Assembly (NCBI RefSeq): GCF_000987835.1
Contig: NZ_CP011308.1
Coordinates: forward strand, 2,046,001-2,110,000
DNA length: 64,000 bases
Direction of reading: 5' to 3'
Origin: Sulfurovum lithotrophicum
GTDB lineage: Bacteria; Campylobacterota; Campylobacteria; Campylobacterales; Sulfurovaceae
The position numbers and the translations under genes were made by a program. The notes beneath the pieces were generated by a model. It did not search any database. It worked only from the letters and a program-made list of their open reading frames with translations, and was not told the DNA's origin. Positions 18,172 to 27,324 of the stretch are shown here, piece by piece (position 1 is the stretch's first letter; every line of letters starts with the position of its first letter).

Positions 18172-19017
18172 CTACCCTCTATTCATTTTATTTACAATAC
18201 ACTCATCTGTATAGAGTGCAAATCCTGCCGCTTCCACGCCGTCTATGCTGTAGATACCGCCCATTGCCAGAAGACTGTTGCCTTCGAACATTCTGAATGT
18301 CAAAGAGTCGTAATAGCGCATCTTCGCATAAAAGAGTGGTGAGATCACCATCTTTTCATACGCCACATGCTGTGTAGCCTCCTTGATCTTTTCAAGTTCT
18401 TCCCTGATATCGGCAGGGAACATTTCAAGCTCTTCGAGGTCCGAAACGGTATTGATGCGCACAAGATGCTCTATCCACGGCAATTCTGTTTTCATGATCT
18501 GCTCGACATGCATTGACTTGAGCACGTCAAGGGAGACACCGTACTTTTCATTGAGCAGGTGCGGTATACGGATATTGGCGATCTGCATGACAGGCTCGAT
18601 ATCGATCTCTTTGAGAAGTATCGTGGCGGACCTTACCACTTCTTCAAAACTTCCGTCAATGATCTCCGCGCCGATCTGGTACTGTTCTCTGGTCGGGAAA
18701 GTGACCGTAGGCTGGATGTAGAACCACTTTTTGGACTCTGTACTTCTTCCCAGCCTTTTGGTCACGATACGCACCACATCCGCGGTAGAGTCCGCACGTA
18801 ACGTCACTTCATGGTTGGACTCGTCATTGAGTCTAACCAACGGCTTTTTGTCATTGAAACACTCATGCTGATGGTAGGAGAAGATCGGTGTGACGATTTC
18901 TTCAAAGCCAAGGTTGTCCAGCATCTCTGCCGAGACGAATTCGATCTCGCGCTTCACTCTGGCACTCTCACCGAAATAAAGGCGGCTTCCGCTTGGAATC
19001 TCGTGTTCAAATATCAT
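18172..19017 (-). CDS. hisZ: ATP phosphoribosyltransferase regulatory subunit (HisZ-like)
   Basis: 281 residues related to the histidyl-tRNA synthetase catalytic core: [33 protein letters not shown] and QIGAEIIDG correspond to class II aminoacyl-tRNA synthetase motifs. It is far shorter than HisRS and has no anticodon-binding domain. HisZ pairs with short-form HisG for the first step of histidine synthesis; hisG is not in the window. It overlaps the aminotransferase stop by 1 bp (TAATG). Confidence 0.75.
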   Translation of the reverse strand: MIFEHEIPSGSRLYFGESARVKREIEFVSAEMLDNLGFEEIVTPIFSYHQHECFNDKKPLVRLNDESNHEVTLRADSTADVVRIVTKRLGRSTESKKWFYIQPTVTFPTREQYQIGAEIIDGSFEEVVRSATILLKEIDIEPVMQIANIRIPHLLNEKYGVSLDVLKSMHVEQIMKTELPWIEHLVRINTVSDLEELEMFPADIREELEKIKEATQHVAYEKMVISPLFYAKMRYYDSLTFRMFEGNSLLAMGGIYSIDGVEAAGFALYTDECIVNKMNRG

Positions 19018-20144
19018 TATTTCTCTTCTTTTTTCAGCGTGGATTTGAAAAACTCTTCGTTGAAAACACGGCTTGCCGTGCCGTCAAAGTCCCTGCGTCC
19101 GAGTTTTGCCAGCGCCAGTTCAACGGCATTGACCACCCATACCATCTCATACGGCTCGATGAGTCCCATCTGGTTGATGCGGAAGATCTTCCCCTTGAGA
19201 TGGTCCTGTCCGCCCGCCACGTTCACGCCAAAATCCGTTTTCAACAGATTTCTGATCTCAGAAGCGTTCTCATCGTAGATGGTCGTCATCGAACGTGCCG
19301 GTGTTTTGGGGTAGGAGTGCAGCCCCAGCGCTTCGAGCGCGAAACGTGTCGCTTTGGCACGTCGTGCCGTATCGCAGTAAAGTTTCCCGATACCGCCATC
19401 GGCTTCAATCTGCTTCAGTATTGCACCAAGACCGATGATCAAAGTCGTCGCTGCCGTATAGGCCGTGGTATTCTGCTGCTGTTTTTTGATCTCCGAAGCC
19501 AGGTTGAAGTAATACCCTTTCCCCGCTCCGATCTTCTCAATGGCTGCTTTGCTCAAACCGAGAATGGCAAGTCCAGGAGGCAGCATCAATGCTTTCTGGC
19601 TTCCTGCGATCAGACAGTCGATGTTGCTTACGTCGATACGCTCGACGCCCACCGCCGTAATACCGTCTGCGATCACCATAATATTCGGATTGACCTCTTT
19701 GACCGCTGCTGCGATCTCTTCGACCGGATGACGAAGCCCGCCTGCCGATTCGGAGACCTGGATAGCGATGGTATCGATAGAGGCATTGGCCGTGACCGCT
19801 TCAAGTACCTCATCGACTGAAGCAGGAGTATCCCACTCATGCTTGATCTCGACATTCTTCAGTCCGTGCGCCTGTGCGATCTTTCCAAAACGCTCACCGA
19901 ATTTACCTGAGTTGATATTGAGCAGCGTATCGTGACAGAGATTGGTCACGGCAGCCTCCATTGCACCGGTCCCGGTACTGGCAAGCATGACGACCTCATC
20001 GGTAGCAAAAAGGTCGAAAAGCAGTTCGCGTGTCTCTTTGAAAATCGCTTCGAATTCCGGTGTTCTGTGGTGTAGTGTCGGTTCGGCCATTGCCAAACGT
20101 ACGGATTCCGGTACGGGTGTAGGTCCTGGGGTAAAAAGTAGCAT
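19017..20144 (-). CDS. Class V aminotransferase (alanine-glyoxylate / serine-pyruvate type)
   Basis: 375 residues, PLP-dependent fold type I. FTPGPTPVPESV at the start, STGTGAMEAAVTNL for cofactor phosphate binding, and the PLP lysine K184 in AGSQKALMLPPGLA identify the alanine-glyoxylate aminotransferase family. Substrate cannot be fixed: serine, alanine or phosphoserine-like donors are possible. The start at 20144 has GAGGA 6 nt upstream. It heads the operon aminotransferase-hisZ-purA-DUF507. Confidence 0.82.
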   Translation of the reverse strand: MLLFTPGPTPVPESVRLAMAEPTLHHRTPEFEAIFKETRELLFDLFATDEVVMLASTGTGAMEAAVTNLCHDTLLNINSGKFGERFGKIAQAHGLKNVEIKHEWDTPASVDEVLEAVTANASIDTIAIQVSESAGGLRHPVEEIAAAVKEVNPNIMVIADGITAVGVERIDVSNIDCLIAGSQKALMLPPGLAILGLSKAAIEKIGAGKGYYFNLASEIKKQQQNTTAYTAATTLIIGLGAILKQIEADGGIGKLYCDTARRAKATRFALEALGLHSYPKTPARSMTTIYDENASEIRNLLKTDFGVNVAGGQDHLKGKIFRINQMGLIEPYEMVWVVNAVELALAKLGRRDFDGTASRVFNEEFFKSTLKKEEK

Positions 20145-20452
20145 AAGTATCCTCGCAATCGCCATCATGACGACGGCGTAATTGGTAGGATTATATCGAA
20201 AAGTTTGTTAGGTTTTCGTGAAGGTTGGAATTTTTTCTTTCTCATGATAGTTTTTTGTCTACATATTTTGAGTAAGTATGCATACTAAAATGTAATTCTT
20301 TCTGGGAATATTAATAACAAAAATCTCTGAAATTGAAAGCCCTGTTTTATCAAGAAAAACAAGGATTCTATTCAACTATTATCCTTGTCTAAGGAAATAA
20401 TTATTATAATAATTTTGAATTTATTCAAAATCAAAACAAAAGGATATAGAAA
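20145..20452 (+). promoter_or_regulatory. Divergent intergenic region with TATAAT box and perfect inverted repeat
   Basis: 308 bp between the aminotransferase start (minus) and the 74-residue gene (plus). TATAAT at 20405-20410 is a likely plus-strand -10 box. Overlapping the expected start site is a perfect inverted repeat ATTTTGAAT-TT-ATTCAAAAT (20412-20431), a candidate operator. No separate gene is seen. Confidence 0.5.
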
Positions 20453-20677
20453 ATGGCTAACATTTCCCAACAAGATATTCAAGATATTAGAGCGCTTGCG
20501 CAAGCGGATAGAGCATTTGCCCAGACAGTAAAAAAAGAGCGAGAATTGACAAAAAAAATCAATGATGCGGAGAGCGGTCTTAGCAACCTTGATGCAGATA
20601 CGGTCGAAGCACTTATAGAAGAGAGAAAAGAAATGAGACGTGAGATCCGTACCAAACTGCAAGAAAGCCGTGCATAA
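20453..20677 (+). CDS. Small helical protein, 74 residues
   Basis: The start has AAAGGA 10 nt upstream and a convincing -10 box further up. The product is almost all charged helix (AQTVKKERELTKKINDAES, EERKEMRREIRTKLQESRA), probably a short coiled coil. No family recognised. It is a single-gene unit closed by a strong terminator at 20694-20720, so it is expressed on its own; abundance and regulation could be notable. Confidence 0.65.
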   Translation: MANISQQDIQDIRALAQADRAFAQTVKKERELTKKINDAESGLSNLDADTVEALIEERKEMRREIRTKLQESRA

Positions 20678-20693
20678 TTTTCATTAATGTAAA

Positions 20694-20720
20694 TCTGATT
20701 AAAGATTTTCTTTAATCAGA
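20694..20720. terminator. Strong bidirectional-type terminator
   Basis: TCTGATTAAAG (20694-20704) and CTTTAATCAGA (20710-20720) form a perfect 11-bp stem with a 5-nt loop. It lies 17 bp after the 74-residue gene and 51 bp beyond the stop of the converging sulfotransferase gene, so it can serve both. Confidence 0.75.
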
Positions 20721-20771
20721 CGACTTTCTCCTCCTTTATTTCATCAATTTTCAATCACCTATAAAAAGTTT

Positions 20772-23108
20772 TTATATTTTTGCGCTTTTGACTATTTCAT
20801 TATGCATGTCAAAGTCATAATGCTCTTCTATAATCTTCCGGTTCTCATCAGACAGAATTCTTTGTTTCTTTTCCAGGCTTTTGCTCTTTTCCAAAAAAGT
20901 CTCGACTTTACTCTCCAGCGCTGCAGTCCAGTCGACATCCAAGTATGCGAACAGTTTTTTAAAGTTATCTATGGACTTATATATTGTCTCATATTCCACG
21001 ACATAGATGGAGTCTTTGAATCTTGGGTCTTTCAGTGCCTCCAGTGTACGCATATTTGCTACATTTGCCTCCTGGCATGCAGCCAATGTCCCACGATTCC
21101 CAAGCCAGCCTTTATCCAGCCCGTCCCGTGCCCATTTTGCTCTCTGCTCATAGGAATATGCCACATCGTAGATATTACGTGATATATGTACAACCCTGAT
21201 ATCATCCGGCTCATAATTCTGTACAGTGATCGGCCAACTTACAAAAAAACGGGGTCGTTTATCTCCAATATACTTTGAACGGCCTACTTTCTTTCTGAGT
21301 GCTTTATTTTGCTGATTCAATTCCTTACTCGTAAATACCGGTGAAAAGAGATACTCCTCCTGAAACATATTGGGATGATATCCCAAAGCATAATTGTATC
21401 GTTCCAGGAATAATCCTATATCATCTGAAAGGTTAAGAAGATCTCCCAGTGCCGTAGTTCCGGAGCGGGGATTTCCGCTTACGATCAGGGTTTTCTGTGA
21501 TATTTCCTTTTGATCGCCCAGGAAATATACGCCTGCAACATCTATACTGTTTAATTTATCAGGATTTGATTCCTTCAACTGTACATATTTTGAACGCATC
21601 AATTTTTCAATCTCTTTTCTGTCATAATCTATCCAGGATGTATAGACCATCAGACGTTCCAGGTCAAGGAATGAACTCGCATACATTTTTACGACCAGTG
21701 CATCCATCACCCGTTTAAATAACGATATGTTTTCCAACAGTTCTGCGTAAATAAAAAATCTTGAAATATCTCCCAATTGTTTACTGTTCCGTTCTATTTG
21801 GTTTAGCAGGGCAAGCTCTTCCCCTTTGGGGACAGTTGCGAACAGAGACTGAAGATAGTAGTGCCTGATAAGAAAATTACTTCCGTAGATATCCAGTTTA
21901 TTCTGAATAAGATCAATGCATTCCAAATATCGTTCATTAAGATATAAAGTCTCAACTTTCCCGATCATCTCTGCCGTTTCAGCATCCACTTCATCAATTG
22001 TTTCTGAAGTATCACCTCCCATACGCTGCTCGATTACCAGAAGCAGAACATTAAATGCCCGAAGTGCCTGCTTTACGACAGGATTGCTGCTCTTTTTTGC
22101 TTTGTCAAGTTTTTCTATATAAAATGACTCCAACCCCTTTTCCGGAGAGTTTCTCAATACATATTCTGTCAATTTCAAAATTCTTTCCGGTGTCAGAGGT
22201 TCATAAACAGCTTGCTTGTCTTCAGATGTTTCACGGGGAAACATAAAACCATCCGGACGATGCAATATCTCTTGTGCAATAGCATGATTCTTTTCCCAGT
22301 AAAGTGCATTTATTTTGTGTATCAACTCTTTAGAAGCAAGTGGATAGACCGGTCCACCCTGGGCATAATATTCTTTTGAATACTGGATCAATCCCTGATC
22401 GATTGCCAGGTTTGTTTCGGGCTCCACATCTCCGTCACAAAGTTGATTTACCAAGAGTTTATATTCTACCGCATCTCTGCAATAAGGGATATAAGAGAAA
22501 GTCTCCGGCATATCAAACTCTGAGGAATTTACGATGCCTATCTGAGAAAGAAAGTCAGAATAGACTTTATTTTCCAAAAATAGATCTTGCCATACCGGCT
22601 GAAGAATCATTTTGTCTCCAGAATAAAGTGAAAACCATTTTTCCAATAATCTGTATAAATAAAAATGTGTACTTTTATTTTTATAGAACTTCTCCACTTC
22701 TATGGAAAAAGTCTCTTTATAATCTGAGAATCTGATCTTGTGGATATAATTCAACATCAGACGTTCGAATTGGGGTCCCAAGCAAACAATGATTGTAGCT
22801 TCTGGAAAAAGCTGATGTGTTTCGTCCGGAAAACGAAAAAAGTCATCACTGGAAAGAAGCAAAGTATCTTCACTGTTTCCACTATAAAGTTCTTCAACAG
22901 CCTCTACTGCCGCCTTTTTTCCCTTCTGAACATAGAGTGCCATCAGTCCATTTTCATTGCCCGATGCCAGGATTTGTGTTGCATCTGTCCCATGTGCAGG
23001 ATATTTATATCCCCGTGCTTTCAATACTGTTCTGTTGGCAAGCAAAAAATGCTGTATATCCCCTGTCCCCGTCATAGGAATACCTATATGTAAAAATACC
23101 CTTTTCAA
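20772..23108 (-). CDS. Large two-lobed sulfotransferase-family protein
   Basis: 778 residues. The N-terminal 250 residues resemble the other island sulfotransferases (FLHIGIPMTGTGDIQHFL), but the P-loop Lys of HIGxxKTGT is replaced by Met. The middle (about 300-500) is helical and TPR-like. The C-terminus (from about 530) is a second, intact sulfotransferase: VSGNPRSGTTALGDLL binds the 5'-phosphosulfate of PAPS, and VVHISRNIYDVAYSYEQRAK fits the 3'-phosphate site. It probably sulfates a glycan in the cytoplasm. Start is TTG at 23108 with GAGGTG upstream. First gene of the sulfotransferase island, convergent with the 74-residue gene. Confidence 0.75.
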   Translation of the reverse strand: MKRVFLHIGIPMTGTGDIQHFLLANRTVLKARGYKYPAHGTDATQILASGNENGLMALYVQKGKKAAVEAVEELYSGNSEDTLLLSSDDFFRFPDETHQLFPEATIIVCLGPQFERLMLNYIHKIRFSDYKETFSIEVEKFYKNKSTHFYLYRLLEKWFSLYSGDKMILQPVWQDLFLENKVYSDFLSQIGIVNSSEFDMPETFSYIPYCRDAVEYKLLVNQLCDGDVEPETNLAIDQGLIQYSKEYYAQGGPVYPLASKELIHKINALYWEKNHAIAQEILHRPDGFMFPRETSEDKQAVYEPLTPERILKLTEYVLRNSPEKGLESFYIEKLDKAKKSSNPVVKQALRAFNVLLLVIEQRMGGDTSETIDEVDAETAEMIGKVETLYLNERYLECIDLIQNKLDIYGSNFLIRHYYLQSLFATVPKGEELALLNQIERNSKQLGDISRFFIYAELLENISLFKRVMDALVVKMYASSFLDLERLMVYTSWIDYDRKEIEKLMRSKYVQLKESNPDKLNSIDVAGVYFLGDQKEISQKTLIVSGNPRSGTTALGDLLNLSDDIGLFLERYNYALGYHPNMFQEEYLFSPVFTSKELNQQNKALRKKVGRSKYIGDKRPRFFVSWPITVQNYEPDDIRVVHISRNIYDVAYSYEQRAKWARDGLDKGWLGNRGTLAACQEANVANMRTLEALKDPRFKDSIYVVEYETIYKSIDNFKKLFAYLDVDWTAALESKVETFLEKSKSLEKKQRILSDENRKIIEEHYDFDMHNEIVKSAKI

Positions 23109-23405
23109 TCTTCACCTCTTTAGCAGATTCACTACCCAGTCTTTAGGCAGTAAAAATATATAAATCTCTTTGAAATGCATGCTATCATAGATATCATTTT
23201 TTTTTACTTACATGTATGGGATCATTGCGCAGGGAGAAAGCACACTTTAAATTCGGGTAATATTCAACCTAATATGACTCACAGAGCCTGTTGCAGTACC
23301 TTTAGTTTTTTTAGGATATACTCTTATAAATATAATTACTTTAGAATATCTTTTCTAAAACAACATAACACTAATTCATTTATAGAGAGATTCAGGAGAA
23401 CGGTT
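23109..23405. promoter_or_regulatory. Divergent promoter region of the sulfotransferase island
   Basis: 297 bp between two TTG-initiated genes pointing apart. TATAAT at 23331-23336 is a plausible -10 box for the plus-strand gene, 70 bp before its start. The frame is open through much of it, but the encoded residues are not family-like, so I see no further gene here. Confidence 0.4.
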
Positions 23406-24656
23406 TTGTCCAAAAAACATCTTTTTTTACATATAGGAACAGAAAAAACAGGTACTACCAGTATCCAATCAACATTGCGTCATAATGAAATTATACTGAA
23501 AGCCCACAGTATTCTTTTCCCAAGTTCACCTCTGTTAGGTGGCAACTATAGCGGCTTTGTATACTCTTTTTTAGAACCGGAAGAGATGATCACAGTGCTG
23601 AAACAGGCAGGTGCCGGAGAATATGAAGGGGTTTTCAGGGACAACCCCCATTTCATTTTAGACACTTTAAGCAAACAGATCAGATCATCAGAATGCCAGA
23701 CTGTTATTATTTCTTCTGAACTGCTTCATAGTCGCATTACCACCGATGAAGAAATTAAAAAAATTAAAGCATGGGCAGAAAAGGAATTTGACGAGATCAC
23801 GGTTGTCTGTTACCTGCGAAGACAGGTAGATATGATGATCAGTGCTTTTTCAACACGGCTAAAAGAAGGCGGGGATGTAAATGCCATGATCCCCGAACTC
23901 TTTGAAAATTTCATCGATCATTTGACAAAGGAAGAAGAACTTCCACACTATATTGACTACAGGAAAATGCTTGATCAATGGTCACGCTATTTTCCTGATA
24001 TGGTATGCCGTGAATTTTCGCGTGATACAATGCTGGATGGAGATGTCGTCAAAGATTTTCTCTCGTTGGTAGCACCTCAATTGCAGATGGAGCAGATTGA
24101 AATACCTCAGGAAAAGAATCAGACACTGGATGGAAAGGTCCTTGAACTATTGGCAAAGACAAATCAATATATTCCAAAATTCATCAATAATACTGTCAAT
24201 GCCAAGCAGAGCCTGCTGGTAGATTTCTTTGAGCAAATACCGGCTGAAACAAAAATGCTTCCCAGTCTTGAAATGGCAACAAGCTTTCAAAACTTTTTCA
24301 AAGAAGACAATCAGTACCTTTCGGAAAAATATTTTAACAACCAGGCCATATTTAAGGGGCCAATGAAGTTCGGTGAAGGATATAAAAGCGGTTTGACCCC
24401 TGAAGAGATTGCAGATATATTTGTTGCATTATGGCAAAAAGTAAAAATACATCTTAATCGGCTCAATGCAGAGAACAAGTTCCTCAAAGCTGAGATCGCT
24501 TTTTCCCAGCAGGATTACAAAAAGGCCCTGACACTGCTCAATCAGTCCATGGCAAACGGTATCAGGCTTCCCGAAGCAATTGCAAAACGCAAAGAGATCT
24601 TTGCTATCAACAAACAAAAACAGGCGCATATGAATAAAAAGCCTGTAGCTAATTGA
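23406..24656 (+). CDS. Sulfotransferase-like protein with C-terminal helical extension
   Basis: 416 residues from TTG 23406, which has AGGAG 7 nt upstream. The frame is open further upstream, but this start aligns with the paralogue at 24670 (both begin SKKHLFLHIGTEKTGTTSIQ). That string is the PAPS-binding P-loop. A second shared block, TVIISSELLHSRI, and ITVVCYLRRQVDMMISAFST, matches the 3'-phosphate region. Beyond the paralogue's end it has a TPR-like tail (NKFLKAEIAFSQQDYKKAL). Substrate unknown; a surface glycan is likely from context. 13 bp separate it from the next gene. Confidence 0.75.
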   Translation: MSKKHLFLHIGTEKTGTTSIQSTLRHNEIILKAHSILFPSSPLLGGNYSGFVYSFLEPEEMITVLKQAGAGEYEGVFRDNPHFILDTLSKQIRSSECQTVIISSELLHSRITTDEEIKKIKAWAEKEFDEITVVCYLRRQVDMMISAFSTRLKEGGDVNAMIPELFENFIDHLTKEEELPHYIDYRKMLDQWSRYFPDMVCREFSRDTMLDGDVVKDFLSLVAPQLQMEQIEIPQEKNQTLDGKVLELLAKTNQYIPKFINNTVNAKQSLLVDFFEQIPAETKMLPSLEMATSFQNFFKEDNQYLSEKYFNNQAIFKGPMKFGEGYKSGLTPEEIADIFVALWQKVKIHLNRLNAENKFLKAEIAFSQQDYKKALTLLNQSMANGIRLPEAIAKRKEIFAINKQKQAHMNKKPVAN

Positions 24657-24669
24657 GAGGGAGCGATAC

Positions 24670-25782
24670 ATGTCAAAAAAACATCTTTTTCTTCATATAG
24701 GAACAGAGAAAACGGGGACTACCAGTATACAGGCAGCACTCAGACAAAATACCCAGAAATTAAAAGAGTATGATATTTTTTATCCCCGTATGCCATTATT
24801 GACCAGTAATCATACAGGTTTCACCTTCTCTTTTTTGGGACAACAGGCCATGTCTATGCTTTTACGCCGTGCGGGGTACGATCATCTCTTAGGCAAAGCA
24901 AAGAAAAACTCTCATTTCATACTGGATATCCTTGATGAAAAATTCAAGGAATCCGGCTGCAACACCATGATCATCTCTTCAGAGCTGTTACACAGCCGTA
25001 TTTCCAATGCAGACGTTATCCTCGATATCAAAAAGTGGGCAGACGAGCGATTTGATGAAGTAACGGTTATTTGTTATCTGAGAAAACAGGAAGATCTGAT
25101 GGTAAGCAGTTTTTCCACAATGGTAAAGACCGGCTCCAACTGGCATGAAACACTTGTAGAACAATTTGCGGAGTTCCTGGCACCACGACAGGGAAAACTC
25201 AAGCATTTTTATGATTATAAGGGCATACTGGATATGTGGTCAAATGCCTTCCCTGGACTGATATGCAGAGAGTTCGCCCGTAACAAGATGCTTGGCGGCG
25301 ATGTCGTAAAGGATTTTTTCTCCTTGATAGATCCTTCCATCAAGACAGAAGAGTTGAACAAGACCACAGAAAAAAACACCTCTTTGGATGCCAAAGCAAT
25401 GGAATTTCTCATACTTCTCAACCGCCGTGTACCTTCAGTAATAGATGGCAGAATCAATCCTCTTCGAAAGAATATGGTACATTTTTTTGATGCAGTTCCT
25501 ACAAAATCAAAAATGAAATTTACAGAGGAACAGGTTCTTAAGATCAGAGAATATTTTAAAGAGGACAATGCCTATATTCAGGAAAAGTATTTCAAAGGGG
25601 AACCTATTTTTGAATATAAAGAGTCATCCGGAGAAAAATATCATCCCGGTCTGACTACAGATGAAGCCGTCCAAGTCTTTACCGAAGTCTGGGATCAAAT
25701 CTCTACATCAATCCAGGAAACTGAAGAGGAAAATAGAAAATTGAGATTACAGAAGAATACACTGAAATCAAACAATAAGTAG
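24670..25782 (+). CDS. Sulfotransferase-like protein, paralogue of the preceding gene
   Basis: 370 residues. P-loop HLFLHIGTEKTGTTSIQAAL at residues 5-24, MIISSELLHSRIS, EVTVICYLRKQEDLMVSSFS, CREFARNKMLGGDVVKDFF: every block has a close counterpart in the gene upstream, so the pair arose by tandem duplication. It ends in a short coiled coil instead of a TPR-like tail. The ATG has GGGAGCG upstream. Same operon as the genes on either side (9 bp to the next). Confidence 0.75.
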   Translation: MSKKHLFLHIGTEKTGTTSIQAALRQNTQKLKEYDIFYPRMPLLTSNHTGFTFSFLGQQAMSMLLRRAGYDHLLGKAKKNSHFILDILDEKFKESGCNTMIISSELLHSRISNADVILDIKKWADERFDEVTVICYLRKQEDLMVSSFSTMVKTGSNWHETLVEQFAEFLAPRQGKLKHFYDYKGILDMWSNAFPGLICREFARNKMLGGDVVKDFFSLIDPSIKTEELNKTTEKNTSLDAKAMEFLILLNRRVPSVIDGRINPLRKNMVHFFDAVPTKSKMKFTEEQVLKIREYFKEDNAYIQEKYFKGEPIFEYKESSGEKYHPGLTTDEAVQVFTEVWDQISTSIQETEEENRKLRLQKNTLKSNNK

Positions 25783-25790
25783 GATGTGAA

Positions 25791-27299
25791 ATGTTTTTTA
25801 AAAGTACAAAAAGACTTAACCGTAAAAAGATCTCGGAATACTTTGACCCGGAATATTACCTACAGTCGAACAAAGATGTAAGGGAGCATGGCGCCAATCC
25901 GCTTGAACATTATTTCGTTGCAGGCCAAAAAGAGGACCGGGCACCGAACAGATGGTTCTTTCCAGAGTTTTACAGAAGTTCAAACCCCGACCTGGAGAAG
26001 GAAGATGACCTTTTTCTGCATTACCTGCTTCACGGATGGAAAGAGAAACGTCTGCCGAATCCCTTTGCCACCCCTTCACTCTATGATGAAGTGACAGACC
26101 TCGACGGCATAAAAGCATATTTTACCGAAGAAAAAATGGCTTCACTCAAAAAAGAACAACAAAAAAGAGCTGAGCACGAAAAACGCAAAACGGAAAAAGA
26201 GGCTAAACGTCTTAAACAGAAAGAGAAAGAGGCCGGTATCATACAGAAATATTTTGATCCTGAATATTATCTTGAGGTCAACAAGGATGTGAAGGAAAAA
26301 GGTATGGATCCCCTTCATCACTATTTGAATAGTGGCGGCAAAGAGGAGTACCGCATACCCAACAGATGGTTTGCTCCTGCCTTTTACCTTAACAACAATC
26401 CAGGATTGAAAAAAGCCGGAGTCGATCCTTTTCTGCATTACCTGCTTCACGGATGGAAAGAGAAACGTCTGCCGAATCCCTTTGCCACCCCTTCACTCTA
26501 TGATGAAGTGACAGACCTCGACGGCATAAAAGCATATTTTACCGAAGAAAAAATGGCTTCACTCAAAAAAGAACAACAAAAAAGAGCTGAGCACGAAAAA
26601 CGCAAAACGGAAAAAGAGGCTAAACGTCTTAAACAGAAAGAGAAAGAGGCCGGTATCATACAGAAATATTTTGATCCTGAATATTATCTTGAGGTCAACA
26701 AGGATGTGAAGGAAAAAGGTATGGATCCCCTTCATCACTATTTGAATAGTGGCGGCAAAGAGGAGCACCGCATACCCAACAGATGGTTTGCTCCTGCCTT
26801 TTACCTTAACAACAATCCAGGATTGAAAAAAGCCGGAATCGATCCTTTTCTGCATTACCTGCTTCACGGATGGAAAGAGAAACGTCTGCCGAACCCTCTT
26901 GTCGATATCTCTCTCTATGAAAGGGCCTCTACACTCGATGAGATCGATGCGTATCTAACAGAAGAAAGACTGGATGCCTTAAGAGAGAGAAAAGAGAATG
27001 AAATGGGGTATGTCAGTTCTATTTACGACCTTAACGGAGAGACCTGTATTGAAGGGTGGGCAATTACAGGGTCTGAGGAAAAAGCGACTGTAGATATTTT
27101 TGTTAATGGGACACTCTATCAGACAGTAGTTGCTGAAACCTTTCAGGATATCCTGAAAGAACATGCAGTTGGCAATGGTGAATATGGCTTCACCGTCAAA
27201 CTACCGAAATCACTTCTGAAAAAACAGCATAACAGCATACAGGTAAAATCGAAATTCACGGGAAAAGATCTTATTAACAGTCCGCAGATATACCCATAG
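25791..27299 (+). CDS. Repeat protein of glycosyltransferase-associated modules, no catalytic domain
   Basis: 502 residues. It holds three copies of a two-part module: FDPEYYLxxNKDV ... PLHHYLNSGGKE, then IPNRWFAPAFYLNNNPGL ... FLHYLLHGWKEKRLPNP. Such YYLxxNPDV / HYLxxG repeats are known from the ends of glycosyltransferases and sulfotransferases. Charged coiled-coil linkers (KKEQQKRAEHEKRKTEKEAK) separate them. The last 100 residues (CIEGWAITGS ... GEYGFTVKLP) match the beta-sandwich that often follows such modules. No signal peptide or enzyme motif is seen, so a cytoplasmic scaffold is likely. AGGATG precedes the ATG. Confidence 0.75.
   Translation: MFFKSTKRLNRKKISEYFDPEYYLQSNKDVREHGANPLEHYFVAGQKEDRAPNRWFFPEFYRSSNPDLEKEDDLFLHYLLHGWKEKRLPNPFATPSLYDEVTDLDGIKAYFTEEKMASLKKEQQKRAEHEKRKTEKEAKRLKQKEKEAGIIQKYFDPEYYLEVNKDVKEKGMDPLHHYLNSGGKEEYRIPNRWFAPAFYLNNNPGLKKAGVDPFLHYLLHGWKEKRLPNPFATPSLYDEVTDLDGIKAYFTEEKMASLKKEQQKRAEHEKRKTEKEAKRLKQKEKEAGIIQKYFDPEYYLEVNKDVKEKGMDPLHHYLNSGGKEEHRIPNRWFAPAFYLNNNPGLKKAGIDPFLHYLLHGWKEKRLPNPLVDISLYERASTLDEIDAYLTEERLDALRERKENEMGYVSSIYDLNGETCIEGWAITGSEEKATVDIFVNGTLYQTVVAETFQDILKEHAVGNGEYGFTVKLPKSLLKKQHNSIQVKSKFTGKDLINSPQIYP
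26012..26845 (+). repeat. 417-bp in-frame tandem duplication (two units plus a partial third)
   Basis: Unit 1 is 26012-26428 and unit 2 is 26429-26845. They differ at two bases only (TAC/CAC giving Tyr/His, and GTC/ATC giving Val/Ile). A partial third copy runs to about 26892. 417 is 139 codons, so gain or loss of a unit keeps the frame. The near-identity points to a very recent duplication or ongoing homogenisation. Confidence 0.95.
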
Positions 27300-27324
27300 T
27301 AGAATAGGATCATCAAATAATACC

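Noticed and set aside
23175-23405. N-terminal extension of the sulfotransferase gene to 23175
   Set aside because: No RBS, Cys/Asn/Thr-rich residues unlike the paralogue, and TTG 23406 aligns with the paralogue's start and has AGGAG.
26142-26867. Two identical 102-codon minus-strand open frames
   Set aside because: They are the antisense of the 417-bp tandem repeat and are identical only because the repeat is.
26012-26892. Tandem repeat as CRISPR or insertion sequence
   Set aside because: Units are 417 bp, in frame and coding, without spacers, terminal inverted repeats or transposase.
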